Source: Candidatus Fraserbacteria bacterium RBG_16_55_9
GTDB lineage: Bacteria; Bipolaricaulota; Bipolaricaulia; RBG-16-55-9
Reading direction: 5' to 3'
NCBI GenBank assembly: GCA_001778455.1
Contig: MFGX01000038.1
Coordinates: forward strand, 18,177-24,750
Length of the DNA: 6,574 nt
The translations under genes were made by a program, and so were the position numbers. How positions within the stretch are numbered: position 1 is the stretch's first letter; each line of letters starts with the position of its first letter. Of this stretch, positions 1 to 4,775 are shown one piece after another. The notes under the pieces are model-generated. The model was not told the DNA's origin. It ran no database searches and saw nothing but the letters and a program-made list of their open reading frames with translations.

Positions 1-958
1 CTGCACTTGGAGCCATGATGAAGTAGCTACGGTATGTAGTAAGAACGCCACCATGCCCCACGCGGCGTACCCCCTTGTATGTGCGGCTGGCGAAGGTCAA
101 CCCGTAACCTGCATCCGTGATCGTGTACATGTCTGCATGAGTCTTGTGCATTTCTCTGACAGCTTCCGGCGATAGAATACGCTTGCCTCGGAAGCTGCCC
201 TGCTTCATGTGCAAGATACTAAAGTTAGCGAGATCAAGAACCGTGGACATGGCGAATCCCGAAGGATACTGCGTCGAATTATCGGCAAAGAGATGCAGAG
301 CACGCAGGGTCCCATCGTCTGCCAGATCATGCGCTTGTGCCAAGGGGTACGTCATCGCGACCTGCGGGTCGAACGTGGTCCTCCGCATCTCCAGGGGATC
401 GAAGACGAGCTCTTGCATGAGTTGGGTGTACGGCTTGTCACTCACCCGTTCAGCAATATAGCCCACGAGATCGATGTCCGCGTTCCCATACGAATAGACT
501 TTTCCGGGTGGGGCGATAAAGGCATACTGCGGCATCTGCTCACGGATATGCGCTTCGAGTCCGTCGCGATCGCGACGTCCGAAGGGACTGTCCTCGTGAG
601 AGGCATGAGGAAGTCCGGCGGTATGGCTCATCAACATGCGAAGCGTGATGCGCTCTTCAGCTCCTCGCTCACTGAATTTTAGCCACGGAACGTACTTCTT
701 GACTGGAGTGTCCAGATCCAGCACGCCGGATTCCAGCAGACGCATCAGGGCGGTGCCCGTCAGCGGCTTCGTTACAGAACCGATGCGAAAGAGCGTCTGC
801 GGTGTCACGGGCACGCCACCCTCTTCCACGCTGGTCACACCGAAGCCCTGAGCGTAGATGACTTCTTGGCCTCGAACGATCGCCAGCGCAAGGCCGGGGA
901 CTTTGGCTGTCTTCATCTGTTCTTCAATTCCTTGTTCTAACTTGGAAACGTCAAGCAT
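1..958 (-). CDS. Serine beta-lactamase-family hydrolase (class C/esterase-like), 3' end cut by window edge
   Basis: Reverse translation from the ATG at 958 gives 319 uninterrupted residues down to the window edge. The active-site motifs of the class C beta-lactamase/DD-peptidase/EstB group are all present: SxxK as S61-V-T-K64 within 'FRIGSVTKPLTG', the tyrosine motif Y157-G-N159 after 'APPGKVYS', and the third motif H302-G-G304 in 'VGHGG'. 'LMSHTAGLPH' (109-118) is also typical of the family. Ser61 would be the nucleophile. Family members cleave beta-lactams, esters, D-amino-acid peptides or amides, and the substrate cannot be read from the sequence. The N-terminus (MLDVSKLEQGIEEQMK) has no signal peptide, so the protein is probably cytoplasmic, which argues against a role in antibiotic resistance. 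The start is supported by a purine-rich GGGAGAGGGA (961-970) two bases upstream and a strong -10 behind it. The C-terminal part lies outside the window. Confidence 0.93.
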   Translation of the reverse strand, partial: MLDVSKLEQGIEEQMKTAKVPGLALAIVRGQEVIYAQGFGVTSVEEGGVPVTPQTLFRIGSVTKPLTGTALMRLLESGVLDLDTPVKKYVPWLKFSERGAEERITLRMLMSHTAGLPHASHEDSPFGRRDRDGLEAHIREQMPQYAFIAPPGKVYSYGNADIDLVGYIAERVSDKPYTQLMQELVFDPLEMRRTTFDPQVAMTYPLAQAHDLADDGTLRALHLFADNSTQYPSGFAMSTVLDLANFSILHMKQGSFRGKRILSPEAVREMHKTHADMYTITDAGYGLTFASRTYKGVRRVGHGGVLTTYRSYFIMAPSA

Positions 959-986
959 TTTCCCTCTCCCGATTGAGCAAAACGCC

Positions 987-995
987 ATTATAGCA
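987..995 (-). promoter_or_regulatory. Extended -10 promoter of the beta-lactamase-family gene
   Basis: On the minus strand TATAAT (987-992) is a perfect -10 hexamer, and TG one base upstream (994-995) makes it an extended -10 (TGnTATAAT). The hexamer at the -35 position with a 17-base spacer (1010-1015, GATCAC) is poor, as is common for extended -10 promoters. Transcription would start near 980, giving a leader of about 20 bases that includes the ribosome binding site. Confidence 0.6.
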
Positions 996-999
996 TGAA

Positions 1000-1021
1000 G
1001 CGAATTGTTGTGATCATTCGC
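1000..1021. promoter_or_regulatory. Inverted repeat over the -35 position, possible operator
   Basis: GCGAAT (1000-1005) and ATTCGC (1016-1021) form a perfect 6-base inverted repeat with a 10-base spacer. It lies directly upstream of the extended -10 and covers the weak -35 position of the beta-lactamase-family promoter. A dimeric regulator bound here would contact or block polymerase. No regulator gene is visible nearby, and a 6-base match can arise by chance. Confidence 0.3.
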
Positions 1022-1142
1022 CTTGCTAAGTGAGCTGATCTGCTTTATGAATCAATCGATATTCAATCGGGCTACGCTACTTCGCGAGACCAAGAGTTTC
1101 TGAGAGCGATTATGGTAGTGCCTTCGGCGCCGTTAAGATAAC

Positions 1143-1301
1143 GTGAGATTACACAAAGGTGGGCTGTGGCTCTGGCCCTCACTGCCTACGCGCATTGTGG
1201 TCGATGAGACCTACGTGAAGGTCGGAGGTTGCAAGCAGAAGCTAGCGGTCCACAGTGAGTCAACCCTGCGCCTTTTGATTTCCAGCCTGCTGCTGCCATG
1301 A
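1143..1301 (+). pseudogene. Relic of a DDE transposase (IS6/IS240-like, first catalytic Asp region)
   Basis: The plus frame ending at the TGA at 1299-1301 reads 'RIVVDETYVKVGG' from 1191. This matches the block around the first catalytic aspartate of DDE transposases of the IS6/IS240 kind and related archaeal/bacterial elements, where '(V/A)VDETYVKV.G' is the hallmark. The presumed catalytic Asp is encoded at 1203-1205. The next residues, KQKLAVHSESTLRLL, loosely follow the usual 'yLw.AiD..t..il' stretch, but the AiD part is degraded. The frame is open only from 1137 to 1301, with a TAA at 1134-1136 and no ATG. The rest of a transposase (about 200 residues, with the second Asp and Glu) is missing, and no terminal inverted repeats were found. 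This is a dead fragment; the exact IS family is uncertain. Confidence 0.6.
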
Positions 1302-1329
1302 GGTAAAATCGCCCTGCAGGGATAGGCAG

Positions 1330-1758
1330 CTACTGCACCACCAAATAGCCAATCATTGGGCCTTTGTGTTCAAAATCAGGGTGATTGAGGCAAACGATCG
1401 GGAAAATGCCCGCCTGAGCGGCAACGAATTGAACCGTGGTGATCTCCCCGCGCTTGACTTCTGCCTTAACTTGGAAAGCCTCGATTGATAATGTGTGCAA
1501 AGAACCGTTGACGCCGTAAATCTTCAAAGTCACTCTGCTACCTCGAGGGACAATGAGCGTTGCCGGATCCCAACGGTAGGATTCAATCACCTGCTGGCCG
1601 TCAGGACTCTGGTACTTCCATTCCCCGGTGACCATTTGAAATTCGACGTTGGTAGCCGTGATCCTGGACACTGGGGCTTGGGGGCCGAGTACCGACCATA
1701 AGGCAAGCCCACCCACTATGGCCGCCAACATCGCAAGCAGGACTGTCTGAGAACTCAT
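1330..1758 (-). CDS. Membrane-anchored cupredoxin, nitrosocyanin-like
   Basis: 142 residues. Residues 5-24 are a hydrophobic segment that would anchor the protein or act as an uncleaved signal; the rest is a single cupredoxin domain facing outward. Candidate copper ligands are H88 (in 'SLHTLSIEAF'), C123, H126 and H131 (in 'VCLNHPDFEHKGPM'), with M135 nearby. C-x2-H-x4-H is the ligand spacing of nitrosocyanin, the red copper protein of ammonia-oxidising bacteria (Cys95, His98, His103 plus Glu60). The block from 'LSIEAF' through 'AGIFPIVC' also follows that protein as I remember it. Here His88 aligns with Glu60. Compared with CuA domains, the second cysteine position (C+4) is Pro127, so a dinuclear CuA centre is not expected. 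Electron transfer or redox chemistry at the cell surface is likely; the partner is unknown. The start is fixed by AAGGAGG at 1764-1770, five bases upstream. It is the last gene of a minus-strand string. Confidence 0.85.
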   Translation of the reverse strand: MSSQTVLLAMLAAIVGGLALWSVLGPQAPVSRITATNVEFQMVTGEWKYQSPDGQQVIESYRWDPATLIVPRGSRVTLKIYGVNGSLHTLSIEAFQVKAEVKRGEITTVQFVAAQAGIFPIVCLNHPDFEHKGPMIGYLVVQ

Positions 1759-1775
1759 AGAATCCTCCTTTTGCT

Positions 1776-1804
1776 ATCGTATCATACAAGTAGTGCGTAT
1801 CCAA
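1776..1804 (-). promoter_or_regulatory. Possible promoter of the cupredoxin gene
   Basis: On the minus strand TTGGAT (1799-1804) and TACGAT (1776-1781) are 17 bases apart. A better -10 (TATGAT, 1781-1786) overlaps but lacks a -35. The matches are only moderate. The site lies within the 3' end of the truncated DUF1232 frame, so it would allow separate expression of the cupredoxin. Read-through from the upstream genes is equally possible. Confidence 0.3.
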
Positions 1805-1922
1805 CAGCCACACCCAGTAGGACCTTCGCCAGCCGAGGAGTCCGCTTATGGCGAAGCACCAGGCGATACACTGCGAGTTCGAGCTTGAATCTCTTGCTGA
1901 GGGATTTCAGTCTGCCCCACAT
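1782..1922 (-). pseudogene. Truncated DUF1232/YkvA-like membrane protein gene
   Basis: The minus frame from the ATG at 1922 to the TGA at 1782-1784 encodes 46 residues. Residues 19-44 contain 'VYRLVLRHKRTPRLAKVL' followed by 'LGVAVGYALL'. This matches the N-terminal half of DUF1232 (YkvA-like) proteins, where '..L..RdpRTP..AklLl...vaYalSPiDLIPDFIPvlG' is the usual pattern. The frame stops exactly where the signature SPIDLIPD motif should begin, and that motif was not found in the other frames downstream. The gene therefore looks cut at its 3' side, with the cupredoxin gene beginning 23 bases after the stop. It starts 37 bases after the methyltransferase stop. The nearest purine-rich site, GAGGTGA (1937-1943), is 14 bases from the ATG, longer than ideal. 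A functional 46-residue peptide cannot be excluded, but a remnant is more likely. Confidence 0.62.
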
Positions 1923-1959
1923 AGGTAATCAGCGCTTCACCTCACTTCCACGACAGTTT

Positions 1960-2673
1960 CTACTCGCTTTTGATACCGATATACAAACCCCGCCCCATCA
2001 GCCCCTCGGAGTCATGCACGACTTCCAAGCCAGACTCCCGGAATGCCTCAAGATATTCCTCGTGCGTAAAGAGCCCCATCTCATGCAGCTCTGCAAAGTA
2101 CGTGACACCCTGAGGCGTGCCCACCAAGTAATGCATATTCATCACAGCGAGCATTCTCTTGCGCTCACTGATGTTGATTCGAGCGATCTTGAGCTCCTGT
2201 TGATCCACAAACGTCGCATGGACGGACCCAGGACGCCAGGCCTCGGGAGTGAACCAAGGCTCTATGATGGCAACGCCTCCGGGCTTGAGGTGCCGCGCAA
2301 AGGTCTTCACGGTCTTACGCAGGTTGCCCACCGTCTTGGCATAGCCGATTGAGCTAAACAGACACGTGATCACGTCATACTGGCAGGCGAGTTTGAAATT
2401 CACCATGTCGCCGTGATGAAACACAACGCCAGGGCATCGCTTACGGGCAACCTTCAGCATCTTCTTGTCGAGATCCAGCCCTTCGGCGTCATAGAGGTTT
2501 CTCAGTAAAGAGATGTGAATGCCTGTCCCACAGGCGACATCGAGCAGACTATTGCCCATTGATTTCTTATGCTGCCGGACCAACTCATGGAGTCGCTTTG
2601 CTTCCTGAGCGTAATCTTTTCCCCTGATCGCATAGATAGCATCATAGAAGGCCGCCGATTTCTGGTAGTGCAT
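1960..2673 (-). CDS. Class I SAM-dependent methyltransferase, similar to DesVI/TylM1 N,N-dimethyltransferases
   Basis: 237 residues, full length for the family. The SAM-binding motif I is L43-L-D-V-A-C-G-T-G51. An acidic residue after strand 2 (D67 or D69 in 'EGLDLDKKML') would hold the ribose, and 'HHGDM' (86-90) is the adenine-side motif. Outside the generic fold, the order of 'FYDAIY' (9-14), 'RGKDYAQEA' (17-25), 'LFSSIGYAKT' (105-114), 'PGGVAIIEPW' (131-140) and 'GLMGRGLYIG' (224-233) follows my memory of the TDP-amino-sugar N,N-dimethyltransferases DesVI and TylM1. No sugar-nucleotide genes are nearby, so the acceptor is unknown; an amine or amino-sugar substrate is the best guess. The ATG lies 3 bases after the M20 stop and has no clear ribosome binding site, which suggests translational coupling to the M20 gene. 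Confidence 0.88.
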   Translation of the reverse strand: MHYQKSAAFYDAIYAIRGKDYAQEAKRLHELVRQHKKSMGNSLLDVACGTGIHISLLRNLYDAEGLDLDKKMLKVARKRCPGVVFHHGDMVNFKLACQYDVITCLFSSIGYAKTVGNLRKTVKTFARHLKPGGVAIIEPWFTPEAWRPGSVHATFVDQQELKIARINISERKRMLAVMNMHYLVGTPQGVTYFAELHEMGLFTHEEYLEAFRESGLEVVHDSEGLMGRGLYIGIKSE

Positions 2674-2676
2674 AGA

Positions 2677-4047
2677 TTAGGCTCTGGCTTTGAGGGTCTT
2701 CATGGCAATCTTGGAGAGCAGCTTCACCCCCAACTCTAAGCTATGGACATCGATTCGCTCGTTGTCATTGTGAATGAGCTTACTGCGCTCTGCAAGGCTC
2801 ATCTTCGTAGAGAGGGGCTGGAACCCATAGGCAATAGAACCAATCTCGCGCAAGAAGCGCGAATCTGTCGCGCCGGTCATCAAGTAGGGCACGCCGTCCG
2901 CGCCGGGCAGCTCCTCTCGAACCGTCTCCTCAATGATCTTGTAGAGATCGGTATTGCTGGGCGACTCCGAGACGTCGTGGAATTGTAGGGTCTCGATCTC
3001 GACCTCAATTCCCAGGTCTTTCGCGATGGACTGAAGAGTCTCTTCGATCTCTTTTCGGGAGAAGCCGGGGACGAAACGGCAGTCAAGCACAAACTCGCAA
3101 GCATCTGGGATGACGTTCTCCTTAAGACCTGCCTGGATCATATTGGGCGAGCACGTTGTACGAATGAAGGCGTTCGCCATGTACGAGTTGATGGGGGTGC
3201 CCACCAAGAGCGACTTCAAGTCGACCTCTTTGCCATCTGCCAGGATCGCCTGAATGGCTTTGCCTCCCTGAGATCCGAGAGCAGTTGAGATCTTCTCAAA
3301 GAACGTGCGCAACGAAGGTGCGATCATCTTGGGGAACTTGTGCTGAGCGATACGGTCGATCAAGCGAGCGCTTTTGACGAGCGGGTTGTCATCGTGCGGC
3401 ATGGAGCCGTGGCCTGCAGTGCCCTTCACTTTCACTCTGGCCCACCAGAGGCCCTTCTCGATCGTCTCGATGGTATAAAAGACCTTCCCGTTCGCCTCCA
3501 AGGGCATGCCGCCCCCTTCGTTGATCACGTACTCGGCCTTGACTTTGTCTCGGTGTGCTTCCGCCAGCCATGCGGCACCGTAGTTTCCGCCTTTCTCTTC
3601 ATCCGCCACAGCCAAAAAGATCAGCTCACCCGCGAAGTCCAGATTCATGCGCTTAAAGAGAGCAAATGTAACCGCTTCCATGGCCGTCATGGATTTCATG
3701 TCGAGAGCGCCGCGCCCCCAGACATAGCCTTCTTTCACTGCTCCACTGAAGGGAGGGTATTTCCAGTTCTTGGGATTTGTGGCAGGCACCACGTCCGTGT
3801 GGGAGAGGAGCAGCAGCTTCGGCCCAGGCTTTGAGCCCTTCAAGCGTGCGAGCAGATTGCTCCGCCCCGCCTCTCTCTCAAGAACCTCGGATGGAATGCC
3901 CTCTTTCTTCAAGAATTTCTGGAGGTACTCTGCAGCAGGGCGCTCGTTCCCCGGCGGATTGGTGGTATCGATCTGCAGTAGTTCAGAGAGAATTTGGACG
4001 GCTTCCTCACCACACTTCTTCCAATGGATCTCCGTGGCCATAGACAT
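2677..4047 (-). CDS. M20 family zinc metallopeptidase/deacylase
   Basis: 456 residues, a normal length for M20 carboxypeptidase/deacylase proteins. The dinuclear zinc site is complete: H83 with catalytic D85 in 'LLSHTDVV', bridging D116 in 'GRGALDMK', general base E150 and ligand E151 in 'ADEEKGG', E177 in 'INEGGG', and H426 in 'KLIHNDNE'. The dimerisation/lid domain begins near 'VKGTAGHGSMPH' (207-218), whose H213 usually reaches the partner's active site. 'TGATDSRFLR' (391-400) is also a family motif. M20 enzymes remove a C-terminal amino acid or hydrolyse N-acyl amino acids (carboxypeptidase, ArgE, aminoacylase types); specificity cannot be assigned. No signal peptide is present, so it is cytoplasmic. 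The first ATG is chosen over M3 because GGGAGG (4053-4058) lies five bases upstream. It heads a minus-strand string with the methyltransferase. Confidence 0.95.
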   Translation of the reverse strand: MSMATEIHWKKCGEEAVQILSELLQIDTTNPPGNERPAAEYLQKFLKKEGIPSEVLEREAGRSNLLARLKGSKPGPKLLLLSHTDVVPATNPKNWKYPPFSGAVKEGYVWGRGALDMKSMTAMEAVTFALFKRMNLDFAGELIFLAVADEEKGGNYGAAWLAEAHRDKVKAEYVINEGGGMPLEANGKVFYTIETIEKGLWWARVKVKGTAGHGSMPHDDNPLVKSARLIDRIAQHKFPKMIAPSLRTFFEKISTALGSQGGKAIQAILADGKEVDLKSLLVGTPINSYMANAFIRTTCSPNMIQAGLKENVIPDACEFVLDCRFVPGFSRKEIEETLQSIAKDLGIEVEIETLQFHDVSESPSNTDLYKIIEETVREELPGADGVPYLMTGATDSRFLREIGSIAYGFQPLSTKMSLAERSKLIHNDNERIDVHSLELGVKLLSKIAMKTLKARA

Positions 4048-4080
4048 AAGGACCTCCCGGAATTTGGGTTTGCGCGAGCT

Positions 4081-4109
4081 ATTGAATCAGATGAGAGAGA
4101 AAAGGTCAA
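4081..4109 (-). promoter_or_regulatory. Sigma70-like promoter upstream of the M20 gene
   Basis: On the minus strand TTGACC (4104-4109, 5 of 6 matches to TTGACA) is followed after exactly 17 bases by TTCAAT (4081-4086, 4 of 6 to TATAAT). Transcription would start near 4074, giving a leader of about 27 bases with the M20 ribosome binding site. It probably drives the M20 and methyltransferase genes, and perhaps the genes beyond. Confidence 0.5.
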
Positions 4110-4148
4110 CCTTGAGTAAAGAGAGGGTTATCCGAAAGTGACTCGTGC

Positions 4149-4577
4149 TCACTGTGTATCTTCAGACTCACGGGCGGTGAACCGAAACTCCACAGATTGA
4201 CTGCGATGACCCTGAGCATCAATCAAGGTCAGTCGAAGCACAGTTTCCTGCGGAATGACTGTGTAGATGCTAAACTCAAACGTCCCTTCCCGTACCCCTT
4301 GCACCTGGGGATCAAATGCAAAGGGAGTGAATACGGTAGCCTCAACCACATCGAACTCAGCTCGCGCTATGTCGCCTTCTAGATCGCGAAAGCGCACATG
4401 GCCCGTGACATTCTCTCCGTCCGCGGTGATTTCCGCTGGAAACTCAACTTGTAGAATCTCGGGTGTGCTGGTTCGAAGGGTTGTATCCAAAGCCGCATGA
4501 GGCATGAGGAGATTCATCCCTACGAGGGCCACGATCACACCCAGTGCTACCAGTAGCCAAGTGGGTACAGCATTCAT
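4149..4577 (-). CDS. Small membrane-anchored Ig-like beta-sandwich protein, function unknown
   Basis: 142 residues. Residues 6-25 form a hydrophobic N-terminal segment (signal anchor or signal peptide, no obvious cleavage site or lipobox). The rest, from about residue 37, is rich in alternating hydrophobic residues and begins 'STPEILQVEFPAEITADG', as many extracellular Ig/FN3-like domains do. 'RDLEGDI' (64-70) resembles loop motifs of such domains, and 'IDAQGHRSQSVEFRF' (119-133) looks like their closing strands. There are no cysteines. I do not recognise a specific family. The start is supported by GGAGGGAG (4584-4591), six bases upstream. It is transcribed divergently from the repeat protein at 4776, and its promoter region carries four 11-base direct repeats on the same strand. 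Role in the envelope is inferred only from the anchor. Confidence 0.8.
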   Translation of the reverse strand: MNAVPTWLLVALGVIVALVGMNLLMPHAALDTTLRTSTPEILQVEFPAEITADGENVTGHVRFRDLEGDIARAEFDVVEATVFTPFAFDPQVQGVREGTFEFSIYTVIPQETVLRLTLIDAQGHRSQSVEFRFTARESEDTQ

Positions 4578-4607
4578 AAGTATCTCCCTCCAAAGCGAAT
4601 CATGTGT

Positions 4608-4613
4608 ATCTTA
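4608..4613 (-). promoter_or_regulatory. Possible -10 element of the anchored Ig-like gene
   Basis: TAAGAT on the minus strand, 6 bases downstream of the 11-base repeat array. The hexamer 17 bases upstream (4631-4636, ATACTC) is a very poor -35, as expected at promoters where a PhoB-type activator takes the place of -35 recognition. The predicted start is near 4601. Confidence 0.35.
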
Positions 4614-4619
4614 GTAGAA

Positions 4620-4663
4620 ATATGTGACTAGAGTATGGCGAACTTATGACGAACTCATGACGT
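4620..4663 (-). promoter_or_regulatory. Four 11-base direct repeats, Pho-box-like operator for the leftward gene
   Basis: Read on the minus strand, four consecutive 11-base units occupy 4653-4663, 4642-4652, 4631-4641 and 4620-4630. Their core pentamers at unit positions 3-7 are GTCAT, GTCAT, GCCAT and GTCAC; the first two units agree at 9 of 11 positions. An 11-base direct repeat with a GTCAT core is the design of PhoB boxes (E. coli unit CTGTCATAAAT) and, more generally, of OmpR/PhoB-family winged-helix regulators that bind head to tail. The array ends 42 bases before the start codon of the anchored Ig-like gene. The regulator itself is not in the window. Confidence 0.6.
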
Positions 4664-4674
4664 CTCCAACGCCG

Positions 4675-4718
4675 CGGTCATTAGTTTGTCACAACTTTGA
4701 CATCAGAAATTCATAGTC
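4675..4718 (+). promoter_or_regulatory. Four 11-base direct repeats, Pho-box-like operator for the rightward operon
   Basis: On the plus strand four consecutive 11-base units occupy 4675-4685, 4686-4696, 4697-4707 and 4708-4718. Their cores at unit positions 3-7 are GTCAT, GTCAC, GACAT and TTCAT. The CA dinucleotide is kept in all of them and in all four units of the opposite array. The array is oriented toward the repeat protein gene at 4776 and ends 57 bases before it. It is more degenerate than the leftward array, but the matching period, core and orientation make chance unlikely. Confidence 0.5.
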
Positions 4719-4727
4719 GCCTGTTAA
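4697..4727 (+). promoter_or_regulatory. Possible promoter of the repeat protein/ABC operon
   Basis: TTGACA (4697-4702) is a perfect -35 hexamer but is also part of the third 11-base repeat. The best -10 candidate is TGTTAA (4722-4727), which is weak and 19 bases away. The poor -10 and spacing fit an activator-dependent promoter; the start would fall near 4734. Confidence 0.3.
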
Positions 4728-4740
4728 CGTAAGCCCATGC

Positions 4741-4758
4741 ACGAGGTGAATGCCTCGT
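4741..4758 (+). promoter_or_regulatory. Leader stem-loop upstream of the repeat protein ribosome binding site
   Basis: ACGAGG (4741-4746) and CCTCGT (4753-4758) form a perfect 6-base stem with a 6-base loop. It lies close to the expected 5' end of the transcript and ends five bases before AAAGGAG (4764-4770), leaving the ribosome binding site free. A 5' stabilising hairpin is the simplest explanation. There is no U-tract, so it is not a terminator. Confidence 0.4.
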
Positions 4759-4775
4759 AGTCGAAAGGAGAAATC

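Larger units (their letters stand above)
959..1329. other. Intergenic region between the hydrolase gene and the cupredoxin gene
   Basis: About 370 bases without an intact gene. The low-coordinate end holds the ribosome binding site, promoter and possible operator of the hydrolase. Positions 1040-1070 are AT-rich with a short inverted repeat (TGAAT at 1048-1052, ATTCA at 1061-1065) of unknown meaning. Positions 1071-1136 show nothing recognisable. Positions 1143-1301 carry a transposase relic. A 10-base palindrome, CCCTGCAGGG, sits at 1312-1321, just past the end of the cupredoxin gene. GCTGCC (1292-1297) and GGCAGC (1325-1330) could pair around it, but no convincing U-tract terminator is present. 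Confidence 0.6.

Noticed and set aside
209..682. Plus-strand open frame of 157 codons
   Set aside because: It lies wholly antisense to the beta-lactamase-family gene, whose active-site motifs are intact; its translation shows no recognisable domain.
1..958. Antibiotic-resistance beta-lactamase
   Set aside because: The fold and motifs match, but there is no signal peptide and the family is dominated by esterases and peptidases; resistance cannot be claimed.
1292..1330. Possible rho-independent terminator after the cupredoxin gene (GCTGCC paired with GGCAGC, CCCTGCAGGG inside)
   Set aside because: The outer stem is only 6 bases around a long loop, the inner palindrome leaves a 3-base stem, and the only T run (TTTT on the minus strand) lies inside the outer loop rather than after it.
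1330..1758. Cytochrome c oxidase subunit II or NosZ-type CuA domain
   Set aside because: The second CuA cysteine position is Pro127, and the His at C+3 fits nitrosocyanin rather than CuA.
1771..2352. Plus-strand open frame of 193 codons
   Set aside because: Antisense to the methyltransferase and the DUF1232 remnant; no domain signal, and the minus-strand frames carry the family motifs.
3340..3834. Plus-strand open frame of 164 codons
   Set aside because: Antisense to the M20 gene, which has a complete zinc site; the open frame reflects codon use on the other strand.
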